NCBI RefSeq assembly: GCF_002261345.1
Contig: NZ_NEVT01000006.1
Coordinates: forward strand, 186,001 to 250,000
DNA from: Bordetella genomosp. 2
Lineage (GTDB): Bacteria; Pseudomonadota; Gammaproteobacteria; Burkholderiales; Burkholderiaceae_B
DNA length: 64,000 bases
Reading direction: 5' to 3'
Shown here: positions 35,469-43,402 of the stretch, one piece after another
How positions within the stretch are numbered: the first letter of the stretch is position 1
Layout: each line of letters opens with the position of its first letter
The notes under the pieces: generated by a model
Databases searched by the model: none
What the model was told of the DNA's origin: nothing
What the model saw: only the letters and a program-made list of their open reading frames with translations
Made by a program: the position numbers and the translations under genes

Positions 35469-37238
35469 ATGCAAACCGTGTCGGATTTCATCCTGTCGCG
35501 CCTGGCGCAGTGGGGCATTCAGCGCATCTACGGCTACCCCGGCGACGGCATCAATGGCCTGATGGGCGCGTTCGGGCGCACCAGCGAACCGCTTGAGTTC
35601 GTCCAGGCGCGCCATGAAGAAATGGCCGCCTTCATGGCCTGCGCGCACGCCAAGTTCACCGGCCAGGTCGGCGTCTGCATGGCCACGTCGGGCCCGGGCG
35701 CCATCCACCTGCTCAATGGCCTGTACGATGCCAAGCTCGACCACCAGCCGGTGGTCGCGATCGTTGGGCAACAGGCGCGCACGGCGCTCGGCGGCGACTA
35801 CCAGCAGGAAGTCGACCTGGTCAGCCTGTTCAAGGACGTGGCGCACGATTTCGTGCACGTGGCCGCGAGCCCGGTGCAGGCCCGCCACCTGGTCGACCGC
35901 GCGATCCGCATCGCCATGGAGCGGCGCGCCGTCACCTGCGTGATCGTGCCGAACGATGTGCAGGACCTGCCCGCGGTGGAGGTGCCGCCGCGCGAGCACG
36001 GCACCGTGCACACGGGTATCGGCTTTACCTCGCACGCGGGCGTGCCGGGCGCCACGGCGCTACAGAACGCCGCCGAGATTCTCAACCGGGGCGAGAAGGT
36101 GGCCATCCTGGCGGGCGCGGGCGCGCGCGATGCCGGCGACGAATTGCTGCAGGTCGCGGATATCCTCGGCGCCGGCATCGCCAAGGCCTTGCTGGGCAAG
36201 GCGGTAGTGCCCGACGATGTGCCCTATGTCACGGGTTCGATCGGCTTGCTGGGCACCCAGCCGAGCTGGCGCATGATGAACGACTGCGACACATTGCTGA
36301 TGGTCGGCACGGCGTTTCCGTATAGCGAATTCCTGCCGGCCGAAGGCCAGGCGCGCGCCGTGCAGATCGACCGCGACGGCCGCATGATCAGCCTGCGATA
36401 CCCGGTCGAGCAGGGCCTGGTGGGCGACAGCAAGTCCACCTTGCAGGCGCTGTTGCCGCTGCTGCGGCCGAAGAGCGCGCGGCGCTGGCGCGAGACGATC
36501 GAGAAGGATGTGGCGCAGTGGTGGAAGACGGTCGAGGCGCGGGCCATGGTGGCGGCGCAGCCGATGAACCCGCAGCGGCCTTTCTGGGAGCTGTCGGCGC
36601 GGCTGCCGGATCGCAGCATCATTACTTGCGATTCGGGTTCGGCGGCCAGCTGGTATGCGCAGCATCTGCGCCTGCGCAAGGGAATGGAGGCGTCCTTGTC
36701 GGGCGGCCTGGCCACCATGGGCAGCGGCGTGCCGTATGCGCTGGCGGCCAAACTGGCGCATCCGGACCGTCCCGTATTCGCGCTGGTCGGCGACGGCGCC
36801 TTGCAGATGAACGGCATGAACGAGCTGATTACCATCGCGCACCGGTGGCGCCAATGGTGCGACCCCACGCTGGTGGTCATGGTGCTCAACAACGGCGACC
36901 TGAACATGGTGACCTGGGAACAGCGGGTCATGGGCGGCGATCCGCGATTCAAGGATTCGCAGCTGCTGCCGCCGTTTCCCTATGCCGAGTACGCACAGCT
37001 GCTGGGTCTCGAAGGCATCCGCGTGGAGGACCCCGAGCAGGTCGGCCCGGCCTGGGAGCGCGCTATCGGGGCGGGCCGCCCGGTGCTGCTGGAGATGGTC
37101 ACCGACCCGGAAGTGCCGCCCATTCCGCCGCACATTCCCCTCAAGCAGGTCAAGAAGTACATCCAGGCGCTGCGCCACGAAGATGCTTCCGGCGGAGCCG
37201 CCCTGCGTGCCACCTTGAAGCAGTGGTGGGCGGGCTGA
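35469..37238 (+). CDS. PoxB-like thiamine-diphosphate enzyme (pyruvate oxidase/dehydrogenase family)
   Basis: 589-residue ThDP enzyme most like pyruvate:quinone oxidase and related decarboxylases, which turn pyruvate into acetate and CO2 at the membrane. The catalytic Glu is in QARHEEMAAFMA. Further motifs are CMATSGPGAIHLLNGLYDA, PVVAIVGQQAR, and the ThDP/Mg motif GDGALQMNGMNELI ending at NNGDLNMVTWEQR. Whether it has a PoxB membrane-binding tail cannot be told; the C-terminus after QVKKYIQAL differs. GGGAG precedes the ATG. Probably first gene of an operon with two small genes. Acetolactate-synthase-like activity is the main alternative. Confidence 0.85.
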   Translation: MQTVSDFILSRLAQWGIQRIYGYPGDGINGLMGAFGRTSEPLEFVQARHEEMAAFMACAHAKFTGQVGVCMATSGPGAIHLLNGLYDAKLDHQPVVAIVGQQARTALGGDYQQEVDLVSLFKDVAHDFVHVAASPVQARHLVDRAIRIAMERRAVTCVIVPNDVQDLPAVEVPPREHGTVHTGIGFTSHAGVPGATALQNAAEILNRGEKVAILAGAGARDAGDELLQVADILGAGIAKALLGKAVVPDDVPYVTGSIGLLGTQPSWRMMNDCDTLLMVGTAFPYSEFLPAEGQARAVQIDRDGRMISLRYPVEQGLVGDSKSTLQALLPLLRPKSARRWRETIEKDVAQWWKTVEARAMVAAQPMNPQRPFWELSARLPDRSIITCDSGSAASWYAQHLRLRKGMEASLSGGLATMGSGVPYALAAKLAHPDRPVFALVGDGALQMNGMNELITIAHRWRQWCDPTLVVMVLNNGDLNMVTWEQRVMGGDPRFKDSQLLPPFPYAEYAQLLGLEGIRVEDPEQVGPAWERAIGAGRPVLLEMVTDPEVPPIPPHIPLKQVKKYIQALRHEDASGGAALRATLKQWWAG

Positions 37239-37279
37239 CCCGTCCGCCGCCCCTGTATTGCCGATCCAAGGAGCTTGCC

Positions 37280-37540
37280 ATGATCTATACCCCACACCCG
37301 ATGCCGGCCGCCGACGCCCGCGGCCATTCCCGTCCGCCGGCCGAGCCGGTGCGCGACCCGCAGCGCGACGAGGAAACGCCGGACCGCCCGCCCGAGGAAG
37401 CGCCGCACCGCGAGCCCTATCCGCCGGGCAGCATTCCCAATCCCATGCCAGGGTTGGACCCCCAACAGACCCCGGGCATCGACCGCTGGCAGGACGATGC
37501 TTTCGAGGCCGCCTGGCGGCGCGCCACGCGGGAGCTGTGA
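37280..37540 (+). CDS. Small proline-rich hypothetical protein
   Basis: 86 residues, about one quarter proline, no hydrophobic segment, probably disordered. Repeated Pro-acid patterns such as DEETPDRPPEEAPHREPYPP are seen, and a conserved-looking end IDRWQDDAFEAAWRRATREL. AAGGAG sits 8 bases before the ATG. The stop overlaps the next start (TGATG), so both are translated together behind the PoxB-like gene. Function unknown. Confidence 0.75.
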   Translation: MIYTPHPMPAADARGHSRPPAEPVRDPQRDEETPDRPPEEAPHREPYPPGSIPNPMPGLDPQQTPGIDRWQDDAFEAAWRRATREL

Positions 37541-38025
37541 TGGGCGGCGAATCCTTGCGCGGCGCGGCGGCCTATGCCGACCGCGAGGCCGCCGCCGAAG
37601 CGGTGCGGCTGGTGATGCCGATGATCGAGCGCGCCATGACCGACCCACGAGTCGGCGAAAGCGGCTTCCTGCACATCGTGATCATGGACCCGGCGGCGCG
37701 GCCGGGCATCGACGCGCCAGAGCAGGCCATCCTGTACGAAGAGAGCGTCGGCGACCGCGCCGCCTGGGACGCCGACTACGGGGCCTACGCGCGCGCCAAG
37801 GCAGCCATATCGTGGCGTACCGGCCTGGACAGCCACACCGTATGCGAAACGCGCCCGCATTTGCTGCGCCCCGCCGATGGCACCGTGTGGGGCAGCGTCT
37901 GCGTGGAAGGCATCGTCGTGGGCGTCAGCGGCGCCAACCCGTGGTACGACGAAGCATTCGCCGGGGCCATCGCGCACGCGTTCAAGGCCCTCGCCAAGGC
38001 GCGCAGCCGCGGCTTGCCCCGTTGA
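37540..38025 (+). CDS. Hypothetical protein, weakly GlcG/HbpS-like
   Basis: 161 residues, soluble. The N-terminal helix (ADREAAAEAVRLVMPMIERAM) and the C-terminal GSVCVEGIVVGVSGANPWYD with EAFAGAIAHAFKALAKAR recall the fold pattern of the GlcG/HbpS (DUF336) heme-binding-like family, but the match is loose. The start overlaps the previous stop. It is probably the last gene of the PoxB-like unit. I do not assign a function. Confidence 0.7.
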   Translation: MGGESLRGAAAYADREAAAEAVRLVMPMIERAMTDPRVGESGFLHIVIMDPAARPGIDAPEQAILYEESVGDRAAWDADYGAYARAKAAISWRTGLDSHTVCETRPHLLRPADGTVWGSVCVEGIVVGVSGANPWYDEAFAGAIAHAFKALAKARSRGLPR

Positions 38026-38046
38026 GCGCCGGCGCGGCGCATGCGG

Positions 38047-38061
38047 CGGCACAGCATTTGC
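38047..38061 (+). promoter_or_regulatory. Sigma-54 -24/-12 promoter candidate for the DUF883 gene and ABC fusion
   Basis: CGGCACAGCATTTGC keeps GGCAC, TTGC and the 10-base spacing; only the leading T is C. The GC is 53 bases from the DUF883 ATG. It shares the GGCACAG-NN-TTTGC form with the PoxB-like and BON promoters. Confidence 0.65.
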
Positions 38062-38113
38062 GGCAATCACAGACCCGCGCCGGCACGGCCGGCGGTTTTC
38101 CAAGGAGTCAACA

Positions 38114-38455
38114 ATGAACCTGCATTCCCACCGCAACCACGATTCGGACGAAGCCCGCCATCGCGTCAAGGGCGGGTTGCGCGAACTGGTGTCAGGGGTC
38201 GAAGACCTGCTGCGTTCCACCGCCTCGTATAGCGGACCCGATATCGAATCAACGCGGGATCGCCTGAAGCGCCAGCTGGACGCCGCCCGCGAGCAGGCCG
38301 AAGCCTGGGAGCGGTCCGCCGTGGGCCGATACCGCCGGGTGTCGTCCGCCACCGACGGCTATGTGCACGACCACGCCTGGAAGACGGCGGGACTGGCGAT
38401 TCTGCTGGGCGTAGCGATCGGCGTGTGCCTGGCGTCCGACCACTGGCGCCGCTGA
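38114..38455 (+). CDS. DUF883/ElaB-YqjD-type membrane-anchored protein
   Basis: 113 residues. An amphipathic, charged helical region (about 15-85) is followed by one C-terminal transmembrane segment (TAGLAILLGVAIGVCLA) ending in SDHWRR. This is the layout of ElaB/YqjD/DUF883 proteins, tail-anchored inner-membrane proteins linked in E. coli to stationary phase and ribosome association. AAGGAG lies 7 bases before the ATG. It is behind its own sigma-54-like promoter and 64 bases upstream of the ABC fusion, so both are probably on one message. Confidence 0.85.
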   Translation: MNLHSHRNHDSDEARHRVKGGLRELVSGVEDLLRSTASYSGPDIESTRDRLKRQLDAAREQAEAWERSAVGRYRRVSSATDGYVHDHAWKTAGLAILLGVAIGVCLASDHWRR

Positions 38456-38481
38456 GCGCCGAATCCCAGCTCGCCGATGAC

Positions 38482-38507
38482 GCGGGGGAGGGGCCGCCGT
38501 CCCCCGC
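38482..38507 (+). promoter_or_regulatory. Hairpin directly abutting the Shine-Dalgarno of the ABC fusion gene
   Basis: GCGGGGGA and TCCCCCGC form an 8-bp stem with a 10-base loop. The AGGAG ribosome-binding site begins at the very next base. Such a structure could act as a partial terminator after the DUF883 gene or limit ribosome access to the fusion gene. Confidence 0.5.
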
Positions 38508-38519
38508 AGGAGCGCCCTT

Positions 38520-41219
38520 ATGCCGGCCGACAGCAGCGCGGCGCAAGCCCGCCGCGAGGTGACCCGCAGCATCCTGACCGCCCTGTGGCAGTATCGCGGC
38601 CGCACGGCGGCCGCGATCGGGCTGCTGGTGGTCGCCAAGCTGCTGATGGTGGCCGTGCCGGCCGTCCTCAAGCGCATCGTCGATGCGCTGAGCGAGCCGG
38701 GCACGCTGCTGACCCTGCCGGTTTTCCTGTTGCTGGGCTATGCGCTGCTGCGCTTTGCCGGCAGCCTGTTCACGGAATTGCGCGATGTGGTGTTCGTGCG
38801 CGTCGCGCAGCGCGCGGTCGCGGACTTCAAGGTGCGCATGTTCGAGCACCTGCAGCGGCTGGGCGCGCGCTTTCACGGCGCGCGCCAGACCGGCGTGCTG
38901 GCCCGCGATGTCGAGCGCGGCACGGCCGGGGTCGGCTTCCTGCTGGGAACCGCCTTGTTCACGTTGTTGCCGACGCTGGTGGAGATCGTGTCGGTGCTGG
39001 TCATCCTGATCGCCGGCTACAGCATCTGGTTCGCCGTCATCGTGGCGATCACCTTCGTCGTTTATGCCGTGGTGACGACCGTGCTGACCGAGCGGCGCGC
39101 GCCCCTGCAACGCGGCATCAACGACCTGGATTCCAAGGCCAGCGGCCGCATGGTCGACAGCCTGATCAATTATGAGGCCGTCAAGCTGTATGCCAATGAG
39201 TCGCTCGAGTCGGGGCGCTTGCAAAGCGTGTTGCAGGAGTGGGTCGGCAAGGGCATCGTCAACCAGCGCACGCTGTCGACCCTGCATGTCGCGCAAAGCG
39301 GCATTATTGCGTTCGGGGTGGCGGCCGTCATGGTGCTGGCGGGCCAGCAGGTGGTCGACTATCGCATGAGCGTGGGCGACCTGGTGCTGGTCAATGCGTA
39401 CATCATCCAGATCTGCCTGCCGCTCAATACCCTCGGGCTGATTTTCCGCCAGGCCAAAGAGGCCATGATCAACGCCGAGCGAGTCTGCGCCCTGTTGCAG
39501 ATCCAGCCCGAGGTCGGCGACGAGAGCGGCCTGCCGCCGCTGCGGGTGCGCGATGGCGCAATACGTTTCGAAGCGGTGAGTTTCGGCTACGAGCCGGGCC
39601 GGCAGATCCTGTGGGATGTCGACTTCAGCGTGCCGGCCGGGGCCACGGTGGCCGTGGTCGGCGGCAGCGGCTCCGGCAAGTCGACGCTGGCGCGCCTGCT
39701 GTTCCGCTTCTATGACCCCGACGCCGGGCGGGTGCTGATCGACGACCAGGACCTGCGCTCGGTGGACCAGAAGAGCCTGCGGCGCGCGCTGGGCATCGTG
39801 CCGCAGGATACGCTGCTGTTCAACGAGACCATCGCCTACAACATCGCCTACAGCGACCCCGGGGCCAGCCGCGAGGCGGTAATCGAGGCCGCGCGCGGGG
39901 CGCGCGTGGACGAGTTCATCGCCAGCCTGCCGGCCGGCTACGACACGCAGGTCGGCGAGCGGGGCATCAAGCTTTCCGGCGGCGAGCGCCAGCGCATCGC
40001 GATCGCGCGCGCCCTGTTGAAGAACCCGCCCATCATGGTGTTCGACGAGGCGACCTCGGCGCTGGACACCCGCACCGAGCGCGCCATCCAGGCGGAGCTG
40101 ATGCGCATTTCGCGCGGCCGCACCGCCCTGGTGATCGCCCACCGGCTGTCGACCATCGTCGATGCCGACCGCATCCTGGTCGTGGATCACGGCCGGGTGG
40201 TGGAGCAGGGCACCCACGAGGAGCTGCTGGCGCGCAAAGGCATGTATGCGCAGATGTGGGACCTGCAGCGCCAGCAGAGCGCGCTCGAGGCGGCCGCCAC
40301 GCGCATCAGCCGCCAGCCGGTCAACCTGGTGACCCTGGTGGCGGCGGTGCTCGACGCGGCGCGCCCGCTGCTCGAGGCCAAGGGGGTGAACCTGTACACC
40401 TTGCTCAGCAGCGAGGCGGCGCGCATCACCGGCGACCCCAGCGCGTTGCAGCAGCTCATCTGGGATTTGTACGCGCACGCCGTCGCGGTCACGCCGCCCG
40501 GCGGCCGGGTCGAATTGCGGCTGGACCGCGCCGGCCCTGCGACCCGGCTCACTATCACCGACGGGCGCCCGCCGCACGATGAGGCGGCCGCGCAGGCGCC
40601 GGCGGACGGCGAGCCGGAGGTGCTGCGCAGCATGGCAGCGCTGGATCCGGCCCGCGCGCAGGCCGAGGCCGAGCGGCTGGGCGGAACGCTGCGCGTGGTG
40701 CCGGCGGCGGCCGGCGCGATGGCCTACACGCTCGAGTTTCCCTTGCGCGCCATCGACGAGCTGCCGGCTTCGGCGCAACCCGCCGCCATCGACCTGGCCG
40801 GCCGTTCGATCATGGTGGTGGATGACCAGGAGGACGCGCGCGGGCTGGTTGCCGAGGTGCTGGCCGATTGCGGCGCCGCGGTGCAGACATGCGCCAGCGG
40901 CGGCCAGGCGCTGGGCGTCCTGCAGCAAGGCGCGCCCGGGGACTGGCCGGACTTGCTGGTTTGCGACATCGCCCTGGGCGATATGGAAGGCTACCAGGTC
41001 ATACGCCGCATCCGCGCCCTGGAAGCCGAGCGGGACGCGCCGCTGGGAGACCGCATGCCGGCCATCGCGCTGTCCGGCCATACCGGCGCGGAGGACCGCT
41101 TGCGCGCGTTGCTGGCGGGCTTCCAGGTCCACATTGCCAAGCCCGTGGATCCGCGCGAGCTGCTGGCCACCGTGGCAAGCCTGCTGCGGCCGGCGCAGCG
41201 GCGGGCTGCTTCTTCCTAG
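38520..41219 (+). CDS. ATM1-type ABC exporter fused to a degenerate GHKL domain and a receiver domain
   Basis: 899 residues in one uninterrupted frame. Residues ~1-325: ABC exporter membrane domain of the ATM1/ABCB7 type (NYEAVKLYANE, VGDLVLVNAYIIQICLPLN). ~340-580: nucleotide-binding domain with Walker A GGSGSGKST (Lys 387), signature LSGGE (485-489), Walker B VFDEATSALD (Asp 509, Glu 510) and H-loop His 541, all intact. ~597-740: resembles a histidine-kinase ATPase domain (DPSALQQLIWDLYAHAVAVT, then TPPGGRVEL), but the N-box Asn is His and no G-boxes are evident. ~762-895: a full receiver with VVDDQE (Asp 768/769), phospho-Asp 816, Ser 852 and Lys 874. No HisKA is present. Substrate unknown; ATM1 relatives export glutathione/persulfide or metal conjugates. 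Confidence 0.93.
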   Translation: MPADSSAAQARREVTRSILTALWQYRGRTAAAIGLLVVAKLLMVAVPAVLKRIVDALSEPGTLLTLPVFLLLGYALLRFAGSLFTELRDVVFVRVAQRAVADFKVRMFEHLQRLGARFHGARQTGVLARDVERGTAGVGFLLGTALFTLLPTLVEIVSVLVILIAGYSIWFAVIVAITFVVYAVVTTVLTERRAPLQRGINDLDSKASGRMVDSLINYEAVKLYANESLESGRLQSVLQEWVGKGIVNQRTLSTLHVAQSGIIAFGVAAVMVLAGQQVVDYRMSVGDLVLVNAYIIQICLPLNTLGLIFRQAKEAMINAERVCALLQIQPEVGDESGLPPLRVRDGAIRFEAVSFGYEPGRQILWDVDFSVPAGATVAVVGGSGSGKSTLARLLFRFYDPDAGRVLIDDQDLRSVDQKSLRRALGIVPQDTLLFNETIAYNIAYSDPGASREAVIEAARGARVDEFIASLPAGYDTQVGERGIKLSGGERQRIAIARALLKNPPIMVFDEATSALDTRTERAIQAELMRISRGRTALVIAHRLSTIVDADRILVVDHGRVVEQGTHEELLARKGMYAQMWDLQRQQSALEAAATRISRQPVNLVTLVAAVLDAARPLLEAKGVNLYTLLSSEAARITGDPSALQQLIWDLYAHAVAVTPPGGRVELRLDRAGPATRLTITDGRPPHDEAAAQAPADGEPEVLRSMAALDPARAQAEAERLGGTLRVVPAAAGAMAYTLEFPLRAIDELPASAQPAAIDLAGRSIMVVDDQEDARGLVAEVLADCGAAVQTCASGGQALGVLQQGAPGDWPDLLVCDIALGDMEGYQVIRRIRALEAERDAPLGDRMPAIALSGHTGAEDRLRALLAGFQVHIAKPVDPRELLATVASLLRPAQRRAASS

Positions 41220-41236
41220 CGGCGCGGGCGCCGGCT

Positions 41237-41258
41237 TTCTTACTGTCAGGTGTAAGAA
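41237..41258. promoter_or_regulatory. Inverted repeat upstream of the BON-gene sigma-54 promoter (candidate enhancer site)
   Basis: TTCTTAC and GTAAGAA are a perfect 7-bp inverted repeat with an 8-base spacer. Its centre is about 75 bases upstream of the expected transcription start from the sigma-54 site, a workable position for an activator-binding site. I do not see the same repeat before the other sigma-54 promoters. Confidence 0.5.
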
Positions 41259-41296
41259 GTGCTTCGCCGCGGCGGCGGGCCGGGATGGGCCGCCCG

Positions 41297-41311
41297 TGGC
41301 ACAGCGTTTGC
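41297..41311 (+). promoter_or_regulatory. Consensus sigma-54 -24/-12 promoter for the BON-PRC unit
   Basis: TGGCACAGCGTTTGC has the full TGGCAC and TTGC elements at the required spacing, and differs from the PoxB-like promoter at one base of 15. The GC is about 63 bases upstream of the BON-protein ATG. Confidence 0.78.
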
Positions 41312-41373
41312 GTAGCCCCTGGGACCGGCGGACCGGATTCTCCGGCGCCGGAGAGGCATGCAGGAGGCGAGCC

Positions 41374-42117
41374 ATGCGTAACCGAAATCAGTCCCCGGAG
41401 CGGTATTACGCCGACGACTTCGATCGGCCGCGACGCGATTCGGGCGACGAGCGCGATGACGCGCATCAATACCGGCGCGAGCACTACACGCGGCAGAGCG
41501 GCCGCTGGGGCGCCGAAGAGCCGCCCTATGGCAGGCGCTATGGCGAGCGGCCGCAGGAGCAGGCCGGCACCGGGCGCCCCAACCGCCGGGGACCGCAATA
41601 CGAACAGGGCGGACAGTATCCCGGCACCCGCGCCACCGGGCCGTTCGAGGGGCTGCGCAGCCGCAGCGCCGACCCCGGACAGAGCAGCTATGGCGGCTTT
41701 CGCGACGAGGACCCGCGCTGGCAGCGCCAGCAGCTCGACTACGGCGATGAGCCGTCCTATGGCGAATTCGAGGGCCAGTCGCACGACTGGAACTATGGCG
41801 AGCGCCGCGGCGACCCCTATGGCTGGCAAGGCCAGCCCCGCAGCAAATCGCAGCGCATCACCCCCAAAGGCTACGTGCGCAGCGACGAGCGCGTGCGCGA
41901 AGACTTGTGCGAGCGGCTCAGCCACAGCGGCCTGGACGTCAGCGACGTGTCGGTGGACGTCAGCGACGGCGTCGTCGCGCTGGAGGGCACGGTGCCCGAC
42001 CGCCGCACCAAGCACGCCATCGAAGACTGCGCGGACGATTGCCTGGGCGTGACCGACATTCAGAACCGCATCCGCGTGGCGAGCGGCAATCATCCGGGCA
42101 TGACTCGCATGGAGTGA
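41374..42117 (+). CDS. BON-domain protein with long low-complexity N-terminus
   Basis: 247 residues. The first ~165 are low-complexity, rich in Arg, Gly, Gln, Tyr and acidic residues (YGRRYGERPQEQAGTGRPN style), and look disordered. The last ~75 form a BON domain: ERVREDLCERLSHSGLDVSD, VDVSDGVVALEGTVPDRRTK and GVTDIQNRIRV. BON domains bind membranes or associate with envelope stress proteins (as in OsmY). There is no N-terminal signal peptide, unlike OsmY. AGGAGG sits just before the ATG. Followed by the PRC-barrel gene in the same unit. Confidence 0.85.
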   Translation: MRNRNQSPERYYADDFDRPRRDSGDERDDAHQYRREHYTRQSGRWGAEEPPYGRRYGERPQEQAGTGRPNRRGPQYEQGGQYPGTRATGPFEGLRSRSADPGQSSYGGFRDEDPRWQRQQLDYGDEPSYGEFEGQSHDWNYGERRGDPYGWQGQPRSKSQRITPKGYVRSDERVREDLCERLSHSGLDVSDVSVDVSDGVVALEGTVPDRRTKHAIEDCADDCLGVTDIQNRIRVASGNHPGMTRME

Positions 42118-42153
42118 GCCCGGCACACCCACCCGATATCGACGGAGATCACC

Positions 42154-42582
42154 ATGAGCAATGAAACCATCGGCCAGCCCGGCGCGGACCAGCAGACCCG
42201 CATCGTCGGCAAGGGCAAGGCCACCGCGGACGGCCCGGGACCGGAGATCATGGCCGCCGACACCTTGACCGGCAATGACGTGTACAACCCCGCCAACGAG
42301 AAGCTCGGCACCATCCAGGACATCATGCTGGACGTTCCGCACGGCCGCATCGCGTATGCGGTGCTGTCGCATGGCGGCGTGCTAGGCATGGGCGACAAGC
42401 TGTACGCCATTCCCTGGAGCGCGCTGGTGCTGGACACCGACCGGAAATGCTTCGTGCTGGATGTCGGCAAAGACCGCCTGAAGAACGCCACCGGCTTCGA
42501 CAAGGACCATTGGCCCAGCATGGGCGACCGCCAGTGGGCCCAGGAACTGTACGAGTACTACGACCAGCCTCCGTACTGGTAA
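42154..42582 (+). CDS. PRC-barrel domain protein
   Basis: 142 residues. A PRC-barrel spans about 30-110: IMAADTLTGNDVYNPANEKL, GTIQDIMLDVPHGRIAYAVL and GDKLYAIPWSALVL, fitting the family. The end (WAQELYEYYDQPPYW) is aromatic. PRC-barrels occur in photosynthetic reaction centre H subunits, RimM and small stress proteins; this one resembles the stand-alone stress type. GGAG precedes the ATG. It shares the sigma-54 promoter upstream of the BON gene. Biochemical role unknown. Confidence 0.85.
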   Translation: MSNETIGQPGADQQTRIVGKGKATADGPGPEIMAADTLTGNDVYNPANEKLGTIQDIMLDVPHGRIAYAVLSHGGVLGMGDKLYAIPWSALVLDTDRKCFVLDVGKDRLKNATGFDKDHWPSMGDRQWAQELYEYYDQPPYW

Positions 42583-42624
42583 GGGCCGTGCGCCCGCGGC
42601 GCCGCGCGGCGCCGCTTTCGATCC

Positions 42625-42647
42625 CGGCGGGCGCGCGGCGCCCGCCG
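42625..42647 (+). terminator. GC-rich hairpin ending the stress-gene block
   Basis: CGGCGGGCG and CGCCCGCCG form a 9-bp stem with a 5-base loop, followed by TTCCTC. It lies between the PRC-barrel gene and the first glycan gene. The U-run is poor, so termination is possible but unproven. Confidence 0.45.
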
Positions 42648-42673
42648 TTCCTCGGTACTACGGAGCAACGACG

Positions 42674-43402
42674 ATGATGGAAAACGAAACGCTGGCCGGG
42701 CGAGCAGTCCTGGTCACGGGCGGGGGCAGCGGCCTGGGCGCCGCCATTTGCGGCATGCTGGCGGCCGAGGGCGCCAGCGTCATGGTGGCGGACCTGGACG
42801 AGTCGCGCGCGCACCAGGTGGCGCGCCGGCTGGCAGAGGGCGGCGCGGCCGCGCGCGCGGTCGTCATGGATGTGGGCGACCAGGCCCAGGTGACGGCCGC
42901 GCTCGATGCAACCGTGCAGCATTATGGCAAGCTCGACGCGGTGGTCAACAACGCGGGCATAGACGTGACCGCGCCGATCGACGAGCTGGACGTGGCCGCC
43001 TGGGAGCGCGTGCTGCGCACCAACCTGACCGGCCCGTTCCTGATGGCCAAGCTGGCCAAGAGCCGCCTGGCGCCGGGCGGGCACATCGTCAACATCGCGT
43101 CGACCGCCGCGCGGCGCGCCTGGCCCAATGCCAGCGCCTATCACGCATCCAAATGGGGGCTGATGGGCTTGTCGCACGCGCTGCACGCGGAGCTGCGCGG
43201 CATGGGCCTGAAGGTGAGCGCGGTGATCGCCGGCGGCATGCGCACCCCGTTCCTGCTGGACCGGTTCCCCGATATCGACACGAGCTGCCTGCAGGACCCG
43301 GAGAACGTGGCGCGCGCCGTGCGCTTCGTCCTGACCCAGCCGGCCGAGACGGTAGTGCCGGAGGTCATGGTCCTGCCCATGAAGGAAACCTCATGGCCCT
43401 GA
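42674..43402 (+). CDS. Short-chain dehydrogenase/reductase, first gene of glycan cluster
   Basis: Classical SDR of 242 residues: VLVTGGGSGLGAA, NNAGIDV, the Ser of NIASTAARR and the catalytic YHASKWG. C-terminal MRTPFLLDRFPD is typical of substrate-loop variants. GGAGC precedes the ATG. Its 3' end overlaps the phosphatase gene by 10 bases. In this context it may oxidise or reduce a sugar or sugar nucleotide, but that is inference. Confidence 0.85.
   Translation: MMENETLAGRAVLVTGGGSGLGAAICGMLAAEGASVMVADLDESRAHQVARRLAEGGAAARAVVMDVGDQAQVTAALDATVQHYGKLDAVVNNAGIDVTAPIDELDVAAWERVLRTNLTGPFLMAKLAKSRLAPGGHIVNIASTAARRAWPNASAYHASKWGLMGLSHALHAELRGMGLKVSAVIAGGMRTPFLLDRFPDIDTSCLQDPENVARAVRFVLTQPAETVVPEVMVLPMKETSWP

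Noticed and set aside
38166-41375. A 1069-codon open frame antisense to the ABC fusion gene
   Set aside because: High G+C keeps the antisense frame open. Its translation is His/Gln/Arg-rich with no domain, while the other strand has complete ABC and receiver motifs.
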